Source of the DNA: Hymenoscyphus infarciens
Lineage: Eukaryota > Ascomycota > Leotiomycetes > Helotiales > Helotiaceae
NCBI GenBank assembly: GCA_001414345.1
Contig: LLCB01000601.1
Location: forward strand, 1-17,982
DNA: 17,982 nucleotides
Direction of reading: 5' to 3'
The position numbers were made by a program, and so were the translations under genes. Positions within the stretch are counted from its first letter, which is position 1; the number at the start of each line of letters is the position of its first letter. Below, one piece after another: positions 1 to 9,300 of this stretch. The notes below the pieces were generated by a model. It saw nothing but the letters and a program-made list of their open reading frames with translations. It was not told where the DNA came from and searched no databases.

Positions 1-133
1 AGTCTTTTAAAAGTAAGACGTATTAATTAATAAATAAATTATATATATTTATATATATACTTTTAGTCTCTAATAGACTAAAAACCTCCTACTTTTAGTC
101 TCTAATAGACTAAAAGTCTTTTAAAAGAGAGAC
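1..133. repeat. Higher-order repeat copy 1 inside the satellite
   Basis: This stretch matches 1333-1465 with one mismatch that I can see: AGTCTCT here, AGTGTCT at about 1431 there. The first 60 bases are also identical to 1251-1310. Other modules in the array carry different spacer variants, so the match points to copying of a block larger than one module, offset by 1332 bp (11 modules). Confidence 0.85.
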
Positions 134-238
134 TTCTTAATTAATAAATTAATTATATATCTTTATATATATACTTTTAGTCTCTAATAGAGTAAAAACG
201 TCCTACTTTTAGTCTCTAATATACTAAAAACCTTCTAC

Positions 239-460
239 TTTTAGTTTCTAATAGACTAAAACCCTTTTACCTTTAGTCTCTAATAAACTAAAAGTCTTTT
301 AAAAGAGAGACTTCTTAATTAATAAATTAATTATATATCTTTATATATATACTTTTAGTCTCTAATAGACTAAAAACCTTCTACTTTTAGTTTCTAATAG
401 ACTAAAACCCTTTTATCTTTAGTCTCTAATAAACTAAAAGTCTTTTAAAAGAGAGACTTA
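239..460. repeat. Nested 146-bp duplication within the satellite
   Basis: A distinctive variant series (a unit with TTTTAGTTTC, a linker ending CCCTTTTAC or CCCTTTTAT, then a unit starting CTTTAGTC with TAATAAACTAAAA) occurs at 239-293 and again at 385-439, exactly 146 bp later. The constant parts at 115 and 293 also share the variant GAGAGACTTCTTAATT. Adjacent modules sharing private variants is what unequal exchange or replication slippage produces. Confidence 0.8.
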
Positions 461-1332
461 TTAATTAATAAATGAATTATATATATTTATATATATACTT
501 TTAGTCTCTAATAGACTAAAAACCTTCTACTTTTAGTCTCTAATAGACTAAAAACCTTCTACTTTTAGTCTCTAATAGACTAAAAGTCTTTTAAAAGAAA
601 GACTTATTAATTAATAAATGAATTATATATATTTATATATATACTTTTAGTCTCTAATAGACTAAAAGCCTTCTACTTTTAGTCTATAATAGACTAAAAA
701 CATCTTACCTTTAGTCTTTAATAGACTAAAAGCCTTCTACTTTTAGTCTTTAATAGACTAAAAACATCCTACTTTTAGTCTCTAATAGACTAAAAACCTT
801 TTAAAAGTAAGACATATTAATTAATAAATAAATTATATATATTTATATATATACTTTTAGTCTCTAATAGACTAAAAACCTTCTACTTTTATTCTATAAT
901 AGACTAAAAGTCTTTTAAAAGAAAGACTTATTAATTAATAAATAAATTATATATATTTATATATATACTTTTAGTCTCTAATATAGTAAAAGGGTCCTAC
1001 TTTTAGTCTCTAATAGACTAAAAGTCTTTTAAAAGAAAGACTTATTAATTAATAAATAAATTATATATATTTATATATATACTTTTAGTCTCTAATAGAC
1101 TAAAACACTTCTACTTTTAGTCTCTAATAGACTAAAAGTCTTTTAAAACTAAGATATATTAATTAATAAATGAATTATATATATTTATATATATACCTTT
1201 AGTCTCTAATACACTAAAAACCTTCTACTTTTAGTCTCTAATAGACTAAAAGTCTTTTAAAAGTAAGACGTATTAATTAATAAATAAATTATATATATTT
1301 ATATATATACTTTTTGTCTCTAATATACTAAA

Positions 1333-1465
1333 AGTCTTTTAAAAGTAAGACGTATTAATTAATAAATAAATTATATATATTTATATATATACTTTTAGTC
1401 TCTAATAGACTAAAAACCTCCTACTTTTAGTGTCTAATAGACTAAAAGTCTTTTAAAAGAGAGAC
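1333..1465. repeat. Higher-order repeat copy 2 inside the satellite
   Basis: Partner of 1-133. The identity runs through the constant part, two 32-bp units and into the next module (GAGAGACTT). It then breaks down: CTTCTTAATTAAT in copy 1 against CTTATTATTTAAT here. The neighbouring constant parts at 1251 and 1333 are identical over 60 bp, which also suggests a local duplication. Confidence 0.85.
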
Positions 1466-1655
1466 TTATTATTTAATAAATTAATTATATATAATTATAT
1501 ATATACTTTTAGTCTCTAATAGACTAAAAACCTTCTACTTTTAGTCTCTAATAGACTAAAAACCTTCTACTTTTAGTCTCTAATAGACTAAAACCATCCT
1601 ATCTTTAGTCTCTAATAGACTAAAAGTCCTTTAAAAGTAAGCCTTATTAATTAAA

Positions 1656-1824
1656 TTCTTAGTAAGCTTTCTTTTCCTTTATATAAGGATTAATATTAAT
1701 GTTTTTAGTCTTAGTTATAAACACTACACTTATATAATTAATTTTAATTTTCCTTTATTACTCGTATTATACTTAAAACTGAGTTAGTTAGGAGTTAATC
1801 TAATTATTTATTACTTAGATAAGT
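1656..1824. other. Transition between satellite and degraded body
   Basis: The satellite stops within its constant part after GCCTTATTAATTAA and unique AT-rich sequence begins. Four CA/TG dinucleotides lie within about 90 bp here (near 1700, 1722, 1727 and 1780), compared with about one per 350 bp further in. This is therefore a slightly less mutated patch. No gene or site is recognised. Confidence 0.5.
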
Positions 1825-2373
1825 TTATTCTCTATTTCCTCTTTTAGCTAGCTCTTCTAAGTTATTTAAATATTCTTTAATATACTTATTATTTATACTA
1901 GAGCTCTTAGAAACATCTAAGTCTCTATCTCTTCTACTATCTCTATCTACTATATCTCTACCTTTATCTCTTATTAAGCTAGATAATAATATATAGACTC
2001 TTTCTAAAATAACTATTTTTAAATTAATATAAATCTTTAGCTAGCCTTAGTAGAGCGCTTACTATTTAGTCTTAAAAGTAAGTCTTAGTCCTCTAATTCC
2101 CCTTTTCTCTAAACTAATAATTCTCTAGTATATACTCTCTATAATATTCTTTTAAAGATTAGTTTCTAATACTAGGTTTCATTCTCTAGTACTAAGCTTA
2201 TCTATACTATAAGGATTTCTAAAGTATTAATATACTAAATAGCTACTCTTATTTATTTATATCTTAGGATCTTAGCCTCTTTATATACTCTTTATAGCTA
2301 TTAGAGAGTATTAATCTTATAAAGTACTTAAACATCTAATATAAAATTTAGTATATCTAGTAGACTCCTCTCT
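1825..2373 (-). pseudogene. Possible RIP-degraded coding remnant, C-terminal part, unknown family
   Basis: Read on the minus strand, a frame runs from about 2373 down to a stop at 1827-1825. The last 70 or so codons (2037 down to 1828) have no stop. They are rich in charged residues: an acidic/basic stretch with GRDIVDRDSRRDRDLD, and a tail containing KEYLNNLEELAKRGNRE just before the terminal stop. Upstream of 2037 about a dozen stops interrupt the frame, all of the TAA/TAG/TGA kind that CAA, CAG, TGG or similar codons could give after RIP. The minus strand is purine-rich here, as coding strands often are. The plus strand also shows an open, Leu/Ser-rich run at 1826-1993, which looks like its shadow. 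I cannot assign a family. A run of 70 codons could arise by chance, so the coding call is tentative. Confidence 0.33.
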
Positions 2374-3960
2374 TTAATATCTAAACTAGAAGCTTATACT
2401 ATTTTATATACTTATAATACCTTATTTAACTTATCTTCTAGTATTATAGAATTAAATATTTAAAGTAAAATTATTTTAAGTTATAGAGTACTAGGTAGGA
2501 GCTTATTAATTAACTAGTTAATTCTTTCTATTTATAAATAGAATTTTAAAATACTATTAAAGAGTAATTTTATATAAGTACTAGCTTTCTTAGTACCTTT
2601 TATATTAAAGTAGTTCTAGATATTCCTTTACTATTATACTTATACTATAGCTTTATAATAGAAGTTAATAAACTATTTAGTAATTTAATTCTATATCTAA
2701 GTAGTTTAATATTGATTAATAATAAGGTTACTAGTCTACTCTCTATATACTATACTATTTTTCTTTAACTTATCCTTATACTATTATATTATCTACTTTA
2801 TAATTTCTACTTATAATAACTTTCCTCTTAGATTCTATAGTTCTATAGACTTTCTCTAATTAGGTTAATATATAATAACTAGAACCTCTTTTATAAGAGT
2901 TACTATATTACTTAAATTCTATAACTTCTATAAATTTTATAGAGCTATATGTTCTTATAAGAGATATTAATAGAGGTACTCTAAAGGCTACCTTATAGTA
3001 GCTAAATTATATTTTATTAACTAGTTCTTCTAATATATAGTATATTCTTCTAGTTTAGTAAAGATTTCGCTCTTATCTAGACTAATTACCCCTTTTCTAA
3101 CTAGATATAACTAGGTTTTCTTAATTATTAATTTAGATTTAGAGATAAGTTCTCTTATTTATTAGTATTTCTTATATAATATAATACTTAGAACCTAGTA
3201 CTAGAGTATTCCTTAAAATAAGGTCTAGGTATTTAAGATAGACTCTTAGTAGATAGCTAAGCTTACTCTTAAAAATAATATAAGATATACTTTTAGTAAC
3301 TAATCTTGTTTAACACCCTCTTTATCTCTAAGTCTAAGATATAGTATCTAATATAGCCTCTATTTTAACTAATATACTAAGGTATAAGAATATTAATAGA
3401 AAACATTTATAGTATAAGAAACCTACTATAATATATCTAAGTATTCTCTTAAAAGATATAGCTTAAACTTATATATAATATTATATTAAAGAATAACGTA
3501 AGAATAGAGTAGTAGTAAATTAAAAATAGATCTAAATAGATACGTTATACTAGTAAATCTCTCCCTTTAGTAAAGATTTATAAGGTATAATATAGTACTA
3601 TAGTAATAAACTATATTTATAAGACTAGTTTAATCTAAGCTCTTAAACTTACTTAAAGTCTTCTTATTAGACTCTACTATTTAAAAGCGATATAGATATA
3701 AGTCTAACTTTACTAGATTATCTTAATATATTAATAGATAGTTATTTAAGAGATTCCTTATAAAAAACTTTAATATTATCTATTATTATAAATTTTAATA
3801 TTCTACTTCTTATTTTCGTTTATATTAGAAGTTACTATCCTATACTAAGTATCTTAGTTAGTAAGAGAAAAGCTAGACTCTTTAAATAACTCTTAGAAAT
3901 CTAATATACCTAATACTAATTATATAGGTTTCTTTTACTAAGTTCTTTATTACTACTATA
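2374..3960. other. RIP-degraded sequence, no gene recognised
   Basis: The plus strand is pyrimidine-rich up to about 3130, so any former coding strand there would more likely be the minus strand. A minus frame with moderately protein-like Lys/Glu/Leu content runs through about 2712-3300, in a different phase from the remnant at 1825-2373. Its stop density is no lower than background, so I do not call it. From 3300 to 3960 I see nothing beyond AT-rich degraded sequence. Confidence 0.4.
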
Positions 3961-4368
3961 ATAGAAGTAGGCTAGGTAGATATTCTTAAAGGAACCTTCT
4001 ATTATCTAACTAAGAGATTTCTATAGTAGAAGAATAGTACCTAAGTCTTAGTTTAATAGATTATAATAGACTTATTAAGCCTTAATCTAGTTAAAGTAAG
4101 TATACTTAAATAGCTTCTTAAGATCTAGTATTTAGTAAAGGCCTCTTATTTTATAGACTTCTTAAATACTATAGGTAAAGGTATATTTACTTACTAGTCT
4201 ATATATAAGTATCTTATAGAAAAGTTAAAGAAGTTATATATAAAAGCTGATTTTAGGATTTTAAGACGTTATAGAAAAGAATCTATATTTAATTATTACT
4301 ATTACTCTAGTCTACTTATAAGTATAATATATAATAATATACTTTTTAGTACTTATTTTATAGATTAG
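3961..4368 (+). pseudogene. Possible RIP-degraded coding remnant, unknown family
   Basis: One plus-strand frame has about nine stops in 135 codons, below the roughly one in ten seen elsewhere. It includes an uninterrupted run of 56 codons at 4198-4365. That run contains a basic segment readable as EKLKKLYIKADFRILRRYRK. All interior stops are TAA or TAG and could derive from Gln or Trp codons. No catalytic motif of a reverse transcriptase, integrase, transposase or helicase is recognisable, partly because RIP would have altered codons for Cys, His, Met, Thr, Trp and Gln. A transposon protein is possible but unproven. Confidence 0.28.
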
Positions 4369-5009
4369 ATTATATTTTAAAAGTTATAAAAAAACTCTCT
4401 TACTTTAAATAGTAATATAAGTAATAGTTTAGTAGTATTTAGAGTATCTTTTAGTAGTATATATTATCCTCTTATTATATAATACTTATTCTAAATATAA
4501 AGAGGCTTACTCTTAGCTCTTATCTTATAATTTTCTATTATTAATGTTTTTATAGGTTTATTTTAGTTTTAGCTTTTTTATAGTAAATTCTAGAGTATTT
4601 TATTATTTATTTAGAATATCTTTAAACTCCTTATTATTCTAGTTATTATTTATTTCTAAGATATCTAGAGTATTTATATAAGCTTTTAACTATATCTAAT
4701 TCTATTAGTATAAAGTAGTTAAATTGTTTCTATAACTTAGCTATAAGAACCTCCTAGCTTTAAGAGCTCTTAGACGCTAGAAGAGAAATCGAGATATATC
4801 TACTTTTATAACTTTAAAGAGAAAAGAAAGATATAAGATAAGAGAAGGTACTATAATATAATAGTTAGAGAATAGGTTTAATAAGAAGTATTAATATACT
4901 TAGATATTAGATACTTAATATCCTAGTACCTAGTATCTATATCTATCTTCCTATATATCTACTACGACCTACTATAGGTATTATAGGTACTATAGGTAGT
5001 AATATATAG
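4369..5009. other. RIP-degraded sequence, no gene recognised
   Basis: AT-rich sequence with a purine-rich patch at about 4780-4870 and a run of near-repeated ACCTAGTATC/TATCTATATC words at about 4925-4960. No frame is convincingly open and no regulatory motif is recognised. Confidence 0.4.
4971..4997. repeat. Three tandem copies of a 9-bp repeat (ACTATAGGT)
   Basis: ACTATAGGT at 4971, ATTATAGGT at 4980 and ACTATAGGT at 4989 follow each other without a gap. A further AGTAATATATAGG is a decayed continuation. This is a small minisatellite just before the open run at 5010. Confidence 0.85.
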
Positions 5010-5192
5010 GCGTTTATAAAAAAACTAGTAAGATATTTAATTAAAAATAAATATAAAAATAAAGTTATTTATATTATTCTAGACCTCTCTCTACTAATAT
5101 TCTTTAAAAGCTTTATACTACTAGGTTCTAACTTCTCTAATAAAATATTTAGAAGAAATCTAGTATATATTTTACTAAACGTAAATAATAGC
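5010..5192 (+). other. Stop-free run of 61 codons, possibly a coding remnant
   Basis: A plus-strand frame is open from 5010, just after a TAG, to a TAA at 5193. It is rich in Lys, Asn, Ile and Leu. Downstream the same frame is interrupted at ordinary frequency. There is no usable ATG and no motif. Runs of this length are expected a few times by chance in this window, so this is only a marker for a closer look. Confidence 0.15.
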
Positions 5193-6539
5193 TAAGTTAT
5201 ACTACTTAAGAAAGAATATAATTTTATATTACTTAGTCTCTTACGTCTTTAGGCGTTTAGTAGTAGGTTTTATATTAATTAATAGTTACTTCTAAGCTTA
5301 TTCTATCTTTAGTTAAATAGTAGCTCTAAAAAACCTAGATTTATATTACTATAAGAGGATTATAGTTAAGTATATAATTATTATAAGAAACTAATTCTAT
5401 AAGTAGTTTCTTAGTAAAGTATTAAATAAGGTATTTCTAAAATAATAGACTAAGGTAGAGGATGTCTACTAAGAAAACTTTCCTATACTAGTACTAGTAT
5501 ACTATAAGTATAGATACTCTTTAAAAAGTAGATATAAAAGTTTTATAAAGAATAGTAAAGACTATACTAATTCTAAGGTTAAAAATAGTAAAAAGAGTAA
5601 GTAATATAAGTATATAAGAAGAGGGAATTATAATAACTATTAATATAGTATCTATATTAAGTTTATAGTAAAAGGAAAGGTATACTAAGATAAGCTCTAT
5701 TAACTATATATTATAAAATCTAAGACTAGATTTAAAATAAACTTCTATTATAAATATAGGTAGAAAGTACTATAAGCTAGTACTTAATAACTAGTATCTT
5801 TAAAGATAAAGTTATAAAAATCGTCCTTTTATTCTTAAATTTATAAATATAAACTAGAAAGGACTCTTAGTCTACTACCTACCTAGTCTTAAAGTAAGTT
5901 TAAGATAAGCTATAGAAGAGAGAGAGAGAGAGATAGTATTATAAGGCTTTATTTAGATATCTTAAGTAAAAAAAAGAGTTCTAGTAGAATATAGGAAAAT
6001 ATTATATTCTAAGTATTTAAGCGCTTAGATATTAGAAAAGGGGAAGTAAAATAAGTATACTTTTAAAATACTTATACTTAAAGGAAAATATTAAAGAGAG
6101 GACTTTAAAAAAGAAAGATAAACCCTTTCTATAATTAAAATAGAAAAACAGTCTACTAACTCTTTATTATAAAGAGTAGTAAAGAGGAGTACTAGAATAG
6201 AATTAAAATTAGCCTAAACTACCTTAAAGCTTTTAATCTAGTAAAGTAATATTAGATCTTATATTTAAACTATTATTATTTAAATTACTATAGTTAATAC
6301 TATTAATATTACTTAGAGGAACGTAGGAAGTAGCTAGAGATAATATAACCTCTAAGCTTACTAATATTAGATATATAATAAAACTATATTATAGTAAGGA
6401 CTTACTTAAAAGAGTAGAGTAGCTTAGGATATTCTAGACTAAATATATATATTAGTAAGAGAAATAAGACTAGATTAGATATAGTATAATTATAAGGACT
6501 TATAAAGGTTTAGAGTATATAGTGAATTTACTTACTTTA
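5193..6539. other. RIP-degraded sequence, plus strand purine-rich, no gene recognised
   Basis: From about 5540 to 6200 the plus strand is rich in A and G (many AAGAG, GAAAG and AAAGA words), which fits a former coding strand. The best frame, about 5810-6160, has a stop density only slightly under background. I do not call a gene. A perfect 18-bp palindrome, TATACTAGTACTAGTATA, lies at 5484-5501; such palindromes arise easily in TA-rich DNA. Confidence 0.4.
5918..5933. repeat. GA dinucleotide microsatellite
   Basis: Eight uninterrupted GA steps. GA/TC is not a RIP target, so such runs persist in mutated sequence. A matching CT run is present at about 8479-8490. Confidence 0.9.
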
Positions 6540-9300
6540 ACTTGTTATTTAAAGTATTATTCTTAATAAGGTTCTAGCTCTTATAGAATATCTTAGCTTT
6601 CTTTATAAGAAGTTTTATTTCTAGGTTAGATTAGAATAAAAGTAATATAAAATATAAACTTAAAAACTTACTATTCTTAGTACTTTAAAGTTCTTTATTA
6701 ATTTTATTAATTTATATTTTAGATATAATATTCTTTAACTTATACTAAACTTTTACTTCTACTTAGCTAGACCTTAAAGGACTTATAAGAGATATTAGAT
6801 TAAATTAATTTAAATCTAGTAAAAAACTTACTATTTAGTATATTATCTTATAACTTAGAGACCTTATCTAGTAGCTTATAGTTATTATCCTTTAAATTCT
6901 CTTATAGACTATTCTTTAGTAATCTAAGCTTATCTCTCTCTTAAATATCTACTATTCTATACTCTAAATCTAACTTAATTAACTTTAGAGGTAATATTAG
7001 ATAGTTTAATTTTAGACTTATAGAAGAAACTTACTACTTAATTACTTTTTATCTACTACTTTAACTAACTCTAATACTATAGATAGTTCTAGAAGTAATA
7101 TTAGATAAGTTAAATTTAAACTTAGTAAGAAACTTACTATCTAGTTCTTTATACTTTACTAACTCTAGTATTAAAGAAGAATCTATTACTAATATTAGAT
7201 AAGTTAAGGCTAAATTTAGAAATAAAACTTATTACTTAAATCTTCTTTACCTACTTTTTTAATTAATATTCTAATATTACTACTAATATAAAAGAGATTT
7301 AATAGATTTTATCTTTTACTCTTTAAAAATTATATTAAGTAGAGTTAACCTTTCTCTATAATATTATTATAAATAATAGTTAATATATATATATCTATTA
7401 TACTTAAGTCTAATTATTTAGCTTATTACTTAGTTCTAGATTTCTATTAATATTTACTATTTAGAGTAGTAATAGTAAATTCCTTCTTAAGCTTAGCTTT
7501 AATATTATAATATAAAATAGTAACTTTCTTCTTAAGCTTCTTATAAATAGAGATATTTAATCTAAAATCTTTATAGAAGGTTATACTAGTAATTATACTA
7601 ATATAAGTTTTAGCTACTATATTAGTTTTTACTTTATTAAGTAGCTACTTCTAAGAAAAAGTATTAGTTTTATAAATAGTAATTTTATAATTATCTATAG
7701 CTTTAGCTCTAAAAACATAGTATTTTATACCTCTTATTAACTCTAATAAGTTTATATTACTTAGTAATTAAAGGTTCTTATTATTAGAAAGATAGAGATT
7801 ACTTAGAGTAATTTTTTTTTACTAGATAGCTATAAGTTAAGGGAATAGAACTAATATCTATATCTTAACTTTAGACTCTAGTAATATAAATAGTTACTTC
7901 TAGTTCCTAATTTAGTCTTCTACTAGCTTAAGATAAGTAAGGAGGATTATAAAATATAGGTATTATCTATTATTTTTATTCTTCTCTTTATCCTCCTTAC
8001 TACGCTTACGCTTTCTTAGAGTTAATAGACTAGTAGATATACTTACGTCTTATAAGAAATAGGCTTTATCTATTAGATTATTAGAAGTAGTAGCTTTAAA
8101 CTTCTTAAGATTATAGATAATTATTTATAGCTAAGAGACTATCTTATCTAAGGTCTTTAATAAGGTACGTAGTTTATATATACTATAGAAAGTTAGTATA
8201 AGCCTATATAAGCTATAGAAGATAGATAATAGAGCTTATAGTCTATAATAATAGTTAGTACTAGAATAGAATAAAAATTATACGTTTACTATAATATAGA
8301 AAGAAAAGCCCTTTAAAGAGAAAAAGATATTAGTAAAGTTTTAAGTTATATTATTATAAGACGAACCTCTAAGAGTAGCTAGCCTACCTTCTAGGTTACT
8401 TACTTTATAATCTCTACTATCTTATTACCTTACTTTCTTTTATAACTCTAACTAACTCTTATACTATTAGATTATAACCTCTCTCTCTCTATAGATTAAT
8501 ACTATACTACTATACTTATATTAGAATTAACGATTATCTTATAATAGTAAGTTATTTAACTTATAACTAGATTTATTTCTAAAATCTATAAGCGTCTATT
8601 ACTTTTAAGTAAGTACTTAAATAATTTACTTAGCGATTTAGCTATAAGCCTACTAGTATAAACCTATACTTTAAAGTATATCTTAGTAACTTTAGCTATA
8701 ATCTAGTTAACTACTACTAGTATACTAAGTAGAATAGCCTAGTAAGACCTTTTATATAGTTTATAGGTTTTTAAAAGCTAATAGTTTTCTAGCTTTATAC
8801 TTTCTTATCTAAGCTACTAGTAACTCTATTATCTACCTTAGTTATACTCTACCTATTATCTACTACTATATTCTCTCTTATCTTCTCTTATATTATAAAC
8901 CTGATTTCGTTATTAACTACTTATTACTTACTTTCTAATAATAATAATACTACGTCTAATATAAATCTAAACCGATTTCTTAGCTTTGCTTTACTTATTA
9001 AAGCTACCTTATAACTATCTTAGTAGTTAGTAGGAGATATAAATAAAGCCTTAGGTTTAGTTACTTATTCTCTTAGCCTAGTAGAGGTTAATAAGTTAAT
9101 TATAAATACTATAATAAGAGCTAGCTACGACTTTACTAATTCTTATACTAGGAATAATAAGAACGTTAAATATATTAAAAAGATTATTAAGATACTATCT
9201 AAGATATAGAAGGATATAGCTACCTTATTAGACTCTTTTATTATTATAATATTTATTTACTTTATATGTCTTTATAGAATAGTAAACGATTAAAAAGCCT
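6540..9300 (-). pseudogene. Possible long RIP-degraded coding remnant with frame changes, unknown family
   Basis: The minus strand is purine-rich over most of this span and three linked stretches look coding. (a) From about 9300 to 8580, a minus frame with about 8% stops. (b) From about 8480 to 7195, a second frame that contains a 65-codon stop-free run at 7644-7450 (with IYKKLKKKVT) and, at about 8019-7972, a basic patch RKRKRSKEDKEKNK resembling a nuclear localisation signal. (c) From about 7190 to 6800, Leu-rich repeated segments and a heptad-like stretch (DKLRLLKNSL, then DKVSKL), suggesting a coiled coil. Interior stops are explainable as former Gln or Trp codons. The phase changes could be indels or introns. 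A plus-strand open run at 8793-9011 is Leu/Ser/Thr-rich and looks like a shadow. No family is recognised, and stop density in part (b) overall is near background, so coding status is uncertain. Confidence 0.27.
6791..7260. repeat. Decayed direct repeats with about 100-bp spacing
   Basis: The word pair AATATTAGATAAGTTAA, then about 20-25 bp, then AAACTTACTA recurs. The first word is at 6791 (as GATATTAGATTAAATTAA), 6993, 7097 and 7191; the second is at 6824, 7027, 7130 and 7225. Spacings are about 202, 104 and 94 bp, so the first gap could hide a lost copy. Read on the minus strand the copies encode similar Leu-rich segments (YLIL followed by LELVK in two copies), so this may be a repeat inside a degraded protein gene. 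Confidence 0.65.

Larger units (their letters stand above)
1..1655. repeat. Modular satellite array: 50-bp constant part plus n x 32-bp palindromic units
   Basis: Each module starts with the word AGTCTTTTAAAAG, followed by a TTAATTAATAAATAAATT-like and TATATATATAC-ending AT tract. One to five copies of a 32-bp unit follow. The unit core is stem TTTTAGTCT, loop CTAAT, stem AGACTAAAA, joined to the next unit by a 9-bp linker such as ACCTTCTAC. Module starts are at 1, 115, 293, 439, 585, 795, 909, 1023, 1137, 1251, 1333, 1447 and 1625, the last being truncated. Spacings are 114, 178, 146, 146, 210, 114, 114, 114, 114, 82, 114 and 178. All equal 50+32n with n=2,4,3,3,5,2,2,2,2,1,2,4, and the sum is exactly 1624. 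Units differ by substitutions, many of them transversions (for example ACTTCTTAA versus ACTTATTAA). The array is cut by the window start and ends in a partial module. No coding potential is visible. I do not recognise the family. Confidence 0.95.

Noticed and set aside
1..1655. CRISPR array (short regular 32-bp palindromic repeats)
   Set aside because: The stretches between palindromes are constant linkers, not unique spacers. Repeats come in variable tandem runs, there are no cas-like genes, and the composition is that of a RIP-mutated fungal genome.
1826..1993. Plus-strand open reading frame, Leu/Ser-rich
   Set aside because: It has no usable start and overlaps the minus-strand candidate in the phase where a coding strand gives a stop-poor antisense frame. 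Its composition is that of an antisense shadow.
4350..4380. Reverse-transcriptase YxDD-like remnant (TAGATTAGATTATA)
   Set aside because: The match depends on assuming several back-changes at once, and no other RT motif lies in frame nearby.
5484..5501. 18-bp perfect palindrome TATACTAGTACTAGTATA as a binding site
   Set aside because: CTAG/TATA-rich palindromes form readily in this composition, and there is no neighbouring gene for it to regulate.
8793..9011. Plus-strand 73-codon open run
   Set aside because: It is dominated by Leu, Ser, Thr, Ile and Tyr on the pyrimidine-rich strand, and has the same phase relation to the minus candidate as the shadow at 1826-1993. Chance alone also gives runs of this size.
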